Shown here: positions 1 to 8,255 of the stretch, one piece after another
Position numbering within the stretch: the first letter of the stretch is position 1
How the letters are laid out: every line of letters starts with the position of its first letter
Assembly (NCBI RefSeq): GCF_000025725.1
Contig: NC_013943.1
Location: 1,116,001 to 1,180,000 of the forward strand
DNA length: 64,000 nt
DNA from: Denitrovibrio acetiphilus DSM 12809
GTDB lineage: Bacteria; Chrysiogenota; Deferribacteres; Deferribacterales; Geovibrionaceae
Direction of reading: 5' to 3'
Made by a program: the position numbers and the translations under genes
The notes under the pieces: model-generated
What the model was told of the DNA's origin: nothing
What the model saw: only the letters and a program-made list of their open reading frames with translations
Database searches by the model: none

Positions 1-1047
1 CAGGATTGTAGGTTGCATAAAAGAACCTTTTTCAGGGACTTTAGGTCCGACTTCTATTGCTTTAGCACCGTTTTTAACAGCTTCTTTGATTTTTTCCTTT
101 AATTCGTCAACAGCGCCCTGAGATGACAGCGGGGCAAGGTCTGTTTTTGGATCCATAGGATCTCCTGCACGCAAACCAGCGACTCCTTCTTTATACTTTT
201 CAAAGAAAGTATCATATACCTCGTCAACTATTATCATGCGCTTAGAAGAAACACAAACCTGTCCGCCGTTCCAGTGACGTCCGAAAACAGCCCATTTTAC
301 AGTTTTATCCATATCAGCATCAGCAAGCACTATAAATGCGTCTGCGCCGCCAAGTTCCATTGTTGACTTCTTTAGCGCCTTTGCTGCCTGAGAAGCTACT
401 ATTGCTCCGGCAACTTCTGATCCGGTCAGAGCTACGCCACACACTCTCGGGTCGCTGATTATTTTTTCAACTTGTGAGCGGTTGGGGTACAGATTTTTGA
501 ATCCGCCCTTAGGAAGTCCTGCATCGAGCATAAGCTTTTCAAAAGCGGCTGCGGATTGCGGAACATTTGATGCATGTTTAAGCAGCATTGTGTTCCCGGC
601 TGAAAGCTGTGGAGCAATAATACGTGCGATCTGATAATAAGGGAAGTTCCACGGCTCAACAGCGAGAATGACGCCGAGAGGCTCATGAACAAGTGTGAAT
701 TCGCCTTCATCAGGGTTCGCTACTTCTATTTTTTCAGGCTTAAGGAGTTTTTCGGCATTGACAGCATAATATTCAAAAATTTGTGCTGATAGTTCGACTT
801 CTGCCTCTGCTTCTCCTATTATTTTGCCCATTTCGAGAGTAAGGATCTTCGCAAATTCTCTTTTTGATTTGCGTAAGATATCTGCCGCTTTTTGCATGAC
901 AGCAGCACGTTCTTTAAACGAAGTAGTGCGCCAAAGTTTGAACCTATCGTCTGCATCTGTTATTGCCTGTTCTACTTCAGCGTCGGTAGAATCTGGAAAT
1001 TTTTTTACGAGTTCGCCGGTGAAGGGGTTCACTGTAGCATAAGACAT
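1..1047 (-). CDS. Aldehyde dehydrogenase (succinate-semialdehyde dehydrogenase-like), 3' end outside window
   Basis: Oxidises an aldehyde to the acid with NAD(P)+; the opening residues MSYATVNPFTGE and overall pattern resemble the succinate-semialdehyde dehydrogenase branch of the ALDH superfamily. 349 codons are visible, reading in frame to the left window edge, of an expected ~450. The family residues are present: Asn134 in EPWNFPYY, Glu231 in MELGG and the nucleophile Cys265 in GGQVCVSSKR. The start is the ATG at 1047, behind CAGGAG. Substrate choice is inferred from general resemblance only. It is host-type chromosome left of the integrated island. Confidence 0.88.
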   Translation of the reverse strand, partial: MSYATVNPFTGELVKKFPDSTDAEVEQAITDADDRFKLWRTTSFKERAAVMQKAADILRKSKREFAKILTLEMGKIIGEAEAEVELSAQIFEYYAVNAEKLLKPEKIEVANPDEGEFTLVHEPLGVILAVEPWNFPYYQIARIIAPQLSAGNTMLLKHASNVPQSAAAFEKLMLDAGLPKGGFKNLYPNRSQVEKIISDPRVCGVALTGSEVAGAIVASQAAKALKKSTMELGGADAFIVLADADMDKTVKWAVFGRHWNGGQVCVSSKRMIIVDEVYDTFFEKYKEGVAGLRAGDPMDPKTDLAPLSSQGAVDELKEKIKEAVKNGAKAIEVGPKVPEKGSFMQPTIL

Positions 1048-1272
1048 AATAGTTTACTCCTGTGGCTTAGCATACCTATTGCGATAGCAAATCGTATGTT
1101 AGTCAATATTTATTTAGTACCAAAATAATATGGTAACTATATATTAATCTATTCTCTTGCAAACTAATGTCAATAACTGTTGGTGCTGATATCTGTTTTT
1201 TTGATAATTACAATCAATATCGATTAAGTTTTGTGCATATAGCTGCTGATTTACTGATCTGTTAGAAAAGGA

Positions 1273-1872
1273 TCTCAGGTAGAGTTTATACGTCAGTTCA
1301 AGTTTCTGCTGACCAGCCGAGACCAGTTTGAAATGTTTCAAAAGACTTTGCCGGAGACTCTGACAGATATACAGAGAGCTGTCAGGTTTTATTATTGTAT
1401 CAAGACAGCATTCGGTGCAAAGGTTACAGGACAAAGCTATGGTTATTCATGTAGGCGCCCGTCAAATCTAAATCTTTTGCGTGTGGAGGAAGACCTCTCT
1501 AATGCACACATAAGGTTATCAAGGGTTAACATCGAAAATCTGCATTATAACGTATGCGTTGAGAAGTATGACAGTCCGGATACTTTCTTTTATCTGGATC
1601 CGCCATATTATGATTGTGAAAACGATTACGGTAAGGGGCTGTTCGCAAAGTCAGACTTTCAGTTACTTGCCGCCAAGCTTGCCGGGGTAAAGGGTAAGTT
1701 TCTGCTGAGTATAAATGATATTCCAGAGATCAGAGATATCTTTCAGTCTTTTAATATAGACGAGGTACAGACGACATACAGCATCGGTGATAACCGATCA
1801 TCCGTCGCCGAGTTATTCATTTCAAACTATGTAAATGAAGAGGTAACAGTGGACTCTCTCTTGATGGATTAA
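1273..1872 (+). pseudogene. N-terminally truncated D12-class DNA adenine methyltransferase remnant
   Basis: The reading frame contains the D12/Dam family motif IV, DPPYYD (about 1603-1620), a TDIQRAVRFYY stretch and a C-terminal SSVAELFISNY. The N-terminal AdoMet-binding motif (FxGxG) is absent. In-frame homology-like sequence (VEFIRQFKFLL) continues upstream of the first ATG at 1333 as far as about 1273, beyond which a stop occurs at 1255, so the ATG is not the true start. Dam-type proteins of this class are usually 260-290 aa; only ~200 codons remain. It lies outside the island boundary at 1955, next to the former tRNA 3' end, and is best read as debris of an older phage-type element in the same tRNA site. 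Probably non-functional. Confidence 0.75.
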
Positions 1873-1919
1873 ACACGCACGTTGCACGCACAACAAGTGT
1901 AATACGAGTGTAAAAATAA

Positions 1920-1945
1920 AGGGCGGTGAGTTGCCTCATCGCCCT
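1920..1945 (-). terminator. Hairpin terminator, ancestral tRNA-Leu terminator displaced by the island
   Basis: An 11-bp stem (AGGGCGGTGAG with CTCATCGCCCT, one G-T pair) with a TTGC loop. Read on the minus strand it is followed by TTTATTTTT, the usual rho-independent form. It begins ten bases beyond the 21-bp tRNA fragment at 1955-1975. In the uninterrupted chromosome it would therefore have directly followed the tRNA-Leu gene. Confidence 0.7.
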
Positions 1946-1954
1946 AAGTTATTA

Positions 1955-1975
1955 TGCCGAGAGGGGGATTTGAAC
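1955..1975. other. Left attachment repeat of the genomic island (tRNA-Leu 3' fragment)
   Basis: A 21-bp sequence beginning TGCCGAGAGGGGGATTTG is repeated exactly at 27861-27881, where it forms the 3' acceptor/T-arm part of an intact tRNA-Leu. The flanking bases differ on both sides, so the repeat is exactly 21 bp. This is the expected scar of tyrosine-recombinase integration into a tRNA 3' end. Confidence 0.9.
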
Positions 1976-2081
1976 TGAAAAGCGTATAGGAAACAGCGGG
2001 AAATAGAAGGAGTAAAAGTGAATAACTACAAACACTTTAGTCGATATGCTATTTCCCGCATATTCCCGCTAATTCCATCAT

Positions 2082-2103
2082 TCTGTCAGAATTCTGTCAG
2101 AAT
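2082..2103 (+). repeat. Doubled TCTGTCAGAAT motif, left island end
   Basis: Two tandem 11-bp units TCTGTCAGAAT/TCTGTCAGAAT (the second starts at 2093). The same doubled motif recurs with one mismatch at 27792-27813 inside the other end of the island, and once at 5081-5091. The placement ~110 bp inside the left repeat and ~50 bp inside the right one fits arm-type integrase or excisionase binding sites; that role is inferred. Confidence 0.65.
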
Positions 2104-2185
2104 GGATTTTATTGAAAGATTTTGTTATAACATTTGGATTTTATCTTTTATATATATACAATATTGTCTATACACGGGATAATGC

Positions 2186-3265
2186 ATGAGAAAAAATTTA
2201 AGATTTAATAGAAACGAATATAGAAACAAACACCAATATTTGGACGATTTTACAAAAATTAGAAGTTTTGATAGGAATTCATATGAGGGCTTTATCAAGT
2301 GTAAGTTGATACATGGTAAGTCCTATTCGATTATAGTGCCTGATCAGATATATGTTGATATAAACGGCAATTTGTATTGGTTGCAGCCATTTTATTTTGT
2401 AGCTAGCTTTATAAGCTTTTATGATGCTCATGAGCTATGTACCTTAAATATAGATATTTCATATGGTGCTAATATTGAAGTAAAATTCAATAACACTGAT
2501 AAACTTAACAATTTAGAAGACGGAAGTGTTTTGTATAAATGTACAATTCATGGTCCCGAATACATTTATAATTATAGGACTGGCTATGCTAAGATAGTTG
2601 ATGATATCCCTTATATTGAATTGTTCCACCATACATCTGTAAAAGCCAAAAAAAGTATACTTTCTTCTGGTTCCTTTAATACATCAGATTGGAATATCCA
2701 GGGAACCAAAAAAGCACTTAATATAAGTTATTTGTATTTGACACCATTGCCTATAATTAAATATTCAGCAGATCTTCAGCAAATAGCAATGTCATCAATA
2801 GGTAAGTTTCCTTTGAGGTTAGATGGGAATTATACGACGAATCCTGATTTATTATTAGATGTTTATAGGGAATCAACAGTTAATAGAAAGAGTACATTGA
2901 GTTTTTGGGTCAATGCGTCGTATATATCATCACAACCGATTTATTTTCATACAGCTAATTCGGTATCACCTGCTTATTATGAAATTGTTGCTCCCTTTAT
3001 TCACAGAATCGGTGTTGAGAAGTCAACATTAGTACTTATCGAAAATGGCGAATTACTACCAGTTAAGCCTAAAAGTACAACGTATGTCATTATTGGTGAT
3101 GCAAGTACTATTTCAGGTCTACAAGCACCTTTTGCTGAAGATGATATTTCTGACTTAGCTAAAATCGAATATGTTTTTTCAGGTGAAGAAATAATTGATT
3201 TCTGGAAGAGTCACTCAAATACAGATCAGTACTCGGTTAAGGACATTGAAAAAATAGAGTATTAA
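2186..3265 (+). CDS. Hypothetical island protein with possible ADP-ribosyltransferase-like C-terminal half
   Basis: A 359-aa protein not firmly recognised. The N-terminal ~140 residues look like a beta-rich domain with a conserved-looking HGPEYIYNYRTGY segment. The second half contains LFHHTS (about residues 145-150), then ILSSG, QGTKKAL and YLYLTPLP (about residues 178-185). This order of H-H-T followed by Y-x-T is reminiscent of the ART/Tpt1-type fold (HxT, then YFT), but the match is by eye and weak. No signal peptide or membrane segment is apparent. It is the first cargo gene inside the left attachment repeat, transcribed alone behind an AT-rich promoter region; a weak GGGAT precedes the ATG. 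It could be a toxin or an anti-phage effector, but no function is proven by the sequence. Confidence 0.6.
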   Translation: MRKNLRFNRNEYRNKHQYLDDFTKIRSFDRNSYEGFIKCKLIHGKSYSIIVPDQIYVDINGNLYWLQPFYFVASFISFYDAHELCTLNIDISYGANIEVKFNNTDKLNNLEDGSVLYKCTIHGPEYIYNYRTGYAKIVDDIPYIELFHHTSVKAKKSILSSGSFNTSDWNIQGTKKALNISYLYLTPLPIIKYSADLQQIAMSSIGKFPLRLDGNYTTNPDLLLDVYRESTVNRKSTLSFWVNASYISSQPIYFHTANSVSPAYYEIVAPFIHRIGVEKSTLVLIENGELLPVKPKSTTYVIIGDASTISGLQAPFAEDDISDLAKIEYVFSGEEIIDFWKSHSNTDQYSVKDIEKIEY

Positions 3266-3315
3266 GTGTTTATCACAATGTTTTATGAACTTAGCCAATG
3301 TAGAGTTTTCTGTTT

Positions 3316-3369
3316 TGTCCTTGCATAAAAGGATATAAAAGGTTATATTTATCCTTGCAAGAGAGGATA
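3316..3369 (+). promoter_or_regulatory. Two HipB-like operator sites upstream of the ATPase-hipS unit
   Basis: Two near-identical sites 34 bp apart: TGTCC-N10-GGATA (3316-3335) and TATCC-N10-GGATA (3350-3369), both starting the spacer with TTGCA. The second overlaps the ribosome binding site and lies 3 bp before the ATG at 3373. Known HipB operators in E. coli are TATCC-N8-GGATA; the half-sites match but the spacer is 10 here. No hipB gene lies nearby, so the repressor would have to act in trans or has been lost. Confidence 0.55.
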
Positions 3370-3372
3370 GAT

Positions 3373-4662
3373 ATGAGAGAGACATTTAAGACGTTAATCA
3401 CAGATTTTCAGGAAAGAAAGTTAAACGGCATAGTTCCCAGAGAATATAATATTCCTGTGGACAGTGACAAGATAATATCTTTGATCGGTGTCAGGCGTTG
3501 CGGTAAGACATATATACTCTTTGATGTTATCAACAAACTCAGAGAAACCATTCAGCCGGAAAATATAATCTATATAAATTTTGAAGATGACCGTCTTTTC
3601 CCAATAGAGGCAAAAGACCTTGATGCTCTGATGGAAGGATACTATGAAATGTATCCTAATAAACGTGATGAACTGGTTTATGTGCTCCTTGATGAAGTCC
3701 AGAATATCCCCGAATGGGAAAGATATGTCCGTAGGATATACGACACTCTAAATGTCAGAATTTTTGTCACAGGCTCGTCCTCAAAGCTTCTCAGTAAAGA
3801 AATAGCTACATCTCTGCGTGGCAGAACACTAACTTACGAAATATTCCCTTATTCTTTTGCTGACTTCCTGAAGGCAAAAGATATAAAAGTGAATGTTAAT
3901 AGTTCCTCATCGGTAAGCCATATAAAGAATGCCCTCAATGAATTTCTCACAGACGGCAGCTTTCCGGAAACTCTAGCGCAAACGCCAGACATAAAAAGGC
4001 GAATACTCAGGGATTACCTTGACCTTATAGTCTACAAAGACATAGTTGAAAGGTATGGTGTGAAAAACAACAGCCTCCTGAAGCACATAATAAAATACAG
4101 CTTCTGCAACATAGGAACGCTCGTCAGCCTCAACAAACTATACAATGAATTTAAGTCTCAGGGCTATAAAGTCGGTAAAGATACTGTCTTCGACTATTAT
4201 TCTTACCTTGAAGATGCGTATGCGGTTTTTAGTACCCCTATATTCAGAAATAACATCAGGGAAGAGAACCGTAACCCAAGAAAGATATATGCAGTAGATA
4301 ACGGCTTTAAAGGCGTGTATGACGCATTTGTGACCGATGACTACAGCAAGCTTTATGAAAATGCAGTATTCCTGCATCTGAGAAGGCAAACACCTGAAGT
4401 TTATTATTACAGCGGTAAGCAGGAAGTAGATTTCTATTGCCGGATAGACAGCAGACAGCTTTTGGTCAATGTGAGCTACAGGATAGACAGCCAAAGCACC
4501 AGAGAGCGTGAAATAAACGGCCTTGTTGAAGCTATGGAATATTTCAAAATGAAAGAAGCCTGCCTGATAACTGAAGATCATGAGGAAACTATATCCGTAG
4601 GAGACAATAAGATATTCGTTCTTCCTCTCTGGAAATGGCTGTTAGGAGCTATAAATGCGTAA
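3373..4662 (+). CDS. AAA-type ATPase with C-terminal DUF4143 domain
   Basis: A 429-aa member of the ATP-binding AAA_14/DUF4143 family, common in anaerobes and of unknown physiological role. Walker A is GVRRCGKT (residues 39-46), Walker B is YVLLDEVQN (about residue 105-113) and a sensor-like VTGSSSKLL follows. The DUF4143-type C-terminal part contains the characteristic EVDFYCR stretch near residue 350, a possible PD-(D/E)xK-like core. An upstream in-frame TTG (3355) exists, but AGAGGAT directly before ATG 3373 favours the later start. Its end overlaps the next gene by 8 bp, indicating translational coupling with the HipS-like protein. Confidence 0.85.
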   Translation: MRETFKTLITDFQERKLNGIVPREYNIPVDSDKIISLIGVRRCGKTYILFDVINKLRETIQPENIIYINFEDDRLFPIEAKDLDALMEGYYEMYPNKRDELVYVLLDEVQNIPEWERYVRRIYDTLNVRIFVTGSSSKLLSKEIATSLRGRTLTYEIFPYSFADFLKAKDIKVNVNSSSSVSHIKNALNEFLTDGSFPETLAQTPDIKRRILRDYLDLIVYKDIVERYGVKNNSLLKHIIKYSFCNIGTLVSLNKLYNEFKSQGYKVGKDTVFDYYSYLEDAYAVFSTPIFRNNIREENRNPRKIYAVDNGFKGVYDAFVTDDYSKLYENAVFLHLRRQTPEVYYYSGKQEVDFYCRIDSRQLLVNVSYRIDSQSTREREINGLVEAMEYFKMKEACLITEDHEETISVGDNKIFVLPLWKWLLGAINA

Positions 4663-4963
4663 AGCTCTTGTTTATCAGCATGGTGTGGCAGCCGGATATT
4701 TGATTAAAAAAGAAAAGACCTATGAATTTCACTATTTGGCTGGTTATGAAGGTGTAGCTATTTCTCTAACCATGCCTGTAAAAGATGAACCATATATTTT
4801 TGAAAGTTTCCCACCGTTTTTTGACGGCTTGCTGCCAGAAGGCTATATGCTGGAATCTCTCCTGGAAAGGTGCAAGATCGACCGCACTGATTATTTTAGT
4901 CAATTAGTAACAGTCGGAGCTAATATGGTTGGATCTGTTGCGGTAAAAGAGATTATAGATTAA
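4655..4963 (+). CDS. HipA N-terminal domain protein (HipS-like), orphan
   Basis: A 102-aa protein consisting only of the HipA N-terminal subdomain (Couple_hipA type), with the diagnostic FFDGLLPEGYMLESLL at about residues 49-64. Known HipBST systems encode such a short HipS beside a HipT kinase and a HipB repressor; HipS there acts as antitoxin. Here neither kinase nor repressor is present up- or downstream. Instead the gene overlaps the 3' end of an AAA/DUF4143 ATPase by 8 bp. It ends normally with no remnant of a kinase in the following 230 bp. The function is open: a degraded HipBST or a new pairing. Confidence 0.82.
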   Translation: MRKALVYQHGVAAGYLIKKEKTYEFHYLAGYEGVAISLTMPVKDEPYIFESFPPFFDGLLPEGYMLESLLERCKIDRTDYFSQLVTVGANMVGSVAVKEIID

Positions 4964-5080
4964 TTGCGTCTCTTATCTAATCACGAACAGTAATATTCTA
5001 AGTAATATCAAAGTATGAAACTTTAGTGTTGTCAAAATACGAACACCAAAATGAACACTGATTATTTGATATTCTCTTAA

Positions 5081-5091
5081 TCTGTCAGAAT
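5081..5091 (+). repeat. Single TCTGTCAGAAT motif in the gap before the helicase operon
   Basis: An exact single copy of the 11-bp unit found doubled at both island ends. It lies within the 246-bp gap 4964-5209, which otherwise is AT-rich and presumably carries the promoter of the helicase operon. I see no gene in the gap. Confidence 0.5.
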
Positions 5092-5209
5092 GCTTCGAGA
5101 ATGGTTTATATTCGATGAAATTCATGATATTGTTAGAGCGGAATGTGAATGTTTTTCACTTTTCCAAAATCAAATTTAATATTTTAGAATAGAAAGCGTG
5201 AAGGGAAAT

Positions 5210-8200
5210 ATGCATGAGCAAGAACTGAAGAAGTTATTATACATATATCGAGAGTTAATTGATGCTAGCCAACAAATCTACAAAGTTCCTGAGTCATATG
5301 AATTAGCTGCTCAATTGTCATTAGATGCTTTTGATAAACTGATTTCAGTAGTATTATCAGGTGATTCTTCAGGCAATGTTACTTTTCCAATTAATAGCCT
5401 TCAAAATCATGATTATGATGCAGTACAAAATTTATTGCAAAAAATTGAAAATATAAAAGCAGAAGATGGTAAGACTGATGATTATAATTATTTTATTGCA
5501 TTTCCAGCTCATAGAAAAAATGGGTTTTATTCGCCATTCTGCATTATTGATGGTGTATCGATTACGGAATACGATTTGAATATATCGCTTACAGAAAAAA
5601 ACATCCGTTTTACTAAAGCATTTCTTGACCATATACAAACTGATTCTGGAAGTTATTGCAATCTTTTTAAAAACATCATTGAGAAGCATTATGGCAATCA
5701 GCTTAATTTGGATGAAAATAAAATTAATAGCTATTTTGAAAAGCTATCTAAAGATGTTAAAGAATATTTTGTAGAAGAATTATTTGATCTTGGTAAGGAT
5801 GTTTTGTCCAATCTCTCTGGTCTTAGTTATGTAAAATTCTTTGTTGATTTGATTATGATTTCTGCAGGATCAAGTTATGATTCATTCAAATCTCATTTAA
5901 ATGAAAAGAAAAAAATCGAATTTATTGATGGTACTATCGATAGCGTATTTATATTTGCGTATCCTTCAGCAAAGTATTATACAAAGCTTATCCAGGATTA
6001 TTCAAACTTACTGAAAGAACCTTATTCTAAAGCATTTATAAAAAGCCTTTGCTCAAAACTTGATTTTGCAAATACAACAAATATTTGTCTTCGATATTTA
6101 GGAGAAACTAACCCCGACCTTCCTTTAAATATTTATCAGTACAAATCATTCCATTTAGCTAATAAGAATAGTAAAGTTGCAATACAAGGACCTCCAGGGA
6201 CTGGTAAAAGTAAACTTATTACATCTATTCTTGCTTCTCGATACGTAGAAATTGTTTTAAATCTTTCAAGTGAAAAAGCCAAAATTGATGAAAATGTCGA
6301 TTTAATGACTCTAGTATCAAGTACAAATAATGAAGCTGTTAGAAATATCTATGACAAATTTAATGGCGAAGATGGATTCCTTTTGCTGGGGAATGATGAG
6401 AATAGAAAAATAACTTCGTATAAAATCTATGATTTTCTAGAAAGTATACGTGAAACAGGTAATTATATTTTTGATCAAGAAAATTCTAGAACTAGACTTG
6501 CTGAACAAGTTATTGAAATGAACCAACTTGATGTCAAGACTACGACTATAATTGAATCAATTGAAAGAATGCAATCTGAATTGACTGGTTTACAAACGGA
6601 TTTTAAAAACACATCTGTGAAGATTAGAGGTTTAAAAAGACTGCTGGTTAAAATATTTAGAAAAGACAAAGAACTTATAGATACATTTAAAGCAGGGCTC
6701 TTAAATAATTTACTTAATGACTTGAGCACACAGCTAAAAAAGAGAGAAGTATTTAAAGATGATTTAGCATTACTCGAGACTCCTGAATTAGGTTTTTGGT
6801 CTGTTTTCCCTTGTATGGCTTTACCTGCATTGAAAAGAGATAAAGCGGTTTTGCTTAATATGTGTAAAAAATTTGCTGCTGAGTATGGTGAAGAACCTAA
6901 AAGGTTACAAGAATTTCGTGGTGAGTATCAAAGAGTTGATCTAATTAACCACTATCGAAGTTATCTAACTGAGTTCTTAAATGAAGCTACTAAAGAGACC
7001 GAAGAATTATACAGGCTTTGTGTTGAACTAATGGGTAAATTGAATGAATACCAAATCTTATGTGATATAAAAAATGAATTACTACATAAAATTAGTGCTT
7101 TAAGTTTGGGAATCACAAATGCTGAGAATGAATACAGTCTAATACAGGTAAGACATTGTGGTTTAGCATATTCTTGCTTTGATAAAGCTCAGAAACTGCA
7201 CTTGCCACTTTTGAAAAAGAAATATATTGATGATGAAGCTTTTAAGCTTAAAATAGATGAAATTTTTGAAGTAGTTCAGAGCCTTATAAATAGTTACTCT
7301 GGATTAAATTCAAAACCTCCTGCTTGGTATAGACTTTTTAAAAAAGGTAACCTTTCTGTACTAGCGACAATCTATCCTGTGATATTTTCTACTTCTCTTT
7401 CCATTGGCGGAGCTATTCCTCTTGGCGTTGAGCTGGGTATGGGCATTATGGATGAGGCAGGACAAACTCTTTTTTCATATGCTTTACCTTTAATACATCG
7501 AACAAAATCATTCATCTCTATAGGCGATTTAAATCAGTTACCTCCTATTACAAATAATGTTGAAGAGCGAATAGAGGACTTACTGAATCAGTATAATCTT
7601 GATAGAGAATGTTATAAAAAATATGATTTTAATTACTCGCTACAGAAAGTATTTGAAGATGAATGTTTATTCAAAGAAACACTAAGATTTCATTTCAGGT
7701 GTAAACCAGAAATTATGAAATTTTTTAATGATACGTTCTATAAAGGTCAATTGATTAATCAACTCCCTATGTATGAAGATTTAGGAATACCTGCTTTGGG
7801 TTTTTATAACATAGCCGGTGAGACTGAAATTGAAAATGGTTCGCTATATAACAATGCTGAAATTGACCAAGTTCTTAGAGCAATCGAATATTTAATAGGA
7901 AATGGGATTGAAGTTGGTGACATAGGGGTTGTAGCCCCATACAGGGCTCACATAAGTAAATTACGTAAGAAAATACCACATGAGGTTAGAGTTGGTACGG
8001 TGCATACATTTCAAGGTGGAGAAAAGAAAGTAATCATTATGACTTCTGTAGTGACAACTGGGAATGTTAATTTTTTAGATCAATCTTATTTGATTAATGT
8101 CGCTATTTCGAGAGCCCAACAATCATTCATATTTATTGGCAATATGAAGACCCTTGAAAATAAGGGCAATAATATATCAAAGCTAGTGCTTTATATGCAG

Positions 8201-8239
8201 AGTCACGGGGAAGATTTATCTAAAATTTACTTAAACTAG
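5210..8239 (+). CDS. UPF1-like superfamily 1 helicase/ATPase
   Basis: About 1009 aa; DNA or RNA helicase of the AAA_11/AAA_12 (UPF1/DNA2-like) SF1 type. Helicase motifs in order: Walker A GPPGTGKS (about residues 327-334), a long coiled insert (about 410-690), MGIMDEAGQ (motif II, DEAG), SIGDLNQLPPI (motif III), LRFHFRCKPEIMKFF (motif IV), VGTVHTFQGGEKKVI (motif V) and LINVAISRAQ (motif VI). The N-terminal ~320 residues are not recognised. The ATG at 5210 has AAGGGA close upstream; a GTG at 5198 is an alternative start. The HEPN gene starts 16 bp after its stop, so the two are probably co-transcribed. Related helicases occur in several defence systems, which is the context suggested here. Confidence 0.88.
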   Translation: MHEQELKKLLYIYRELIDASQQIYKVPESYELAAQLSLDAFDKLISVVLSGDSSGNVTFPINSLQNHDYDAVQNLLQKIENIKAEDGKTDDYNYFIAFPAHRKNGFYSPFCIIDGVSITEYDLNISLTEKNIRFTKAFLDHIQTDSGSYCNLFKNIIEKHYGNQLNLDENKINSYFEKLSKDVKEYFVEELFDLGKDVLSNLSGLSYVKFFVDLIMISAGSSYDSFKSHLNEKKKIEFIDGTIDSVFIFAYPSAKYYTKLIQDYSNLLKEPYSKAFIKSLCSKLDFANTTNICLRYLGETNPDLPLNIYQYKSFHLANKNSKVAIQGPPGTGKSKLITSILASRYVEIVLNLSSEKAKIDENVDLMTLVSSTNNEAVRNIYDKFNGEDGFLLLGNDENRKITSYKIYDFLESIRETGNYIFDQENSRTRLAEQVIEMNQLDVKTTTIIESIERMQSELTGLQTDFKNTSVKIRGLKRLLVKIFRKDKELIDTFKAGLLNNLLNDLSTQLKKREVFKDDLALLETPELGFWSVFPCMALPALKRDKAVLLNMCKKFAAEYGEEPKRLQEFRGEYQRVDLINHYRSYLTEFLNEATKETEELYRLCVELMGKLNEYQILCDIKNELLHKISALSLGITNAENEYSLIQVRHCGLAYSCFDKAQKLHLPLLKKKYIDDEAFKLKIDEIFEVVQSLINSYSGLNSKPPAWYRLFKKGNLSVLATIYPVIFSTSLSIGGAIPLGVELGMGIMDEAGQTLFSYALPLIHRTKSFISIGDLNQLPPITNNVEERIEDLLNQYNLDRECYKKYDFNYSLQKVFEDECLFKETLRFHFRCKPEIMKFFNDTFYKGQLINQLPMYEDLGIPALGFYNIAGETEIENGSLYNNAEIDQVLRAIEYLIGNGIEVGDIGVVAPYRAHISKLRKKIPHEVRVGTVHTFQGGEKKVIIMTSVVTTGNVNFLDQSYLINVAISRAQQSFIFIGNMKTLENKGNNISKLVLYMQSHGEDLSKIYLN

Positions 8240-8255
8240 CGGGGTATAATTTCTA

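Larger units (their letters stand above)
1873..2185. other. Left island boundary region without genes
   Basis: This 313-bp stretch holds the displaced terminator (1920-1945), the tRNA fragment repeat (1955-1975), an inverted pair GCGGGAAATAG (1996-2006) and CTATTTCCCGC (2049-2059) with a second partial arm TTCCCGCT (2063-2070), and the doubled TCTGTCAGAAT motif (2082-2103). From about 2104 it is AT-rich with TATATATATA (about 2148-2157), likely the promoter of the first cargo gene. No coding frame was found. Confidence 0.7.

Noticed and set aside
1144-1434. 96-codon frame on the minus strand
   Set aside because: It is antisense to the D12 methyltransferase remnant and shows no protein-like conservation.
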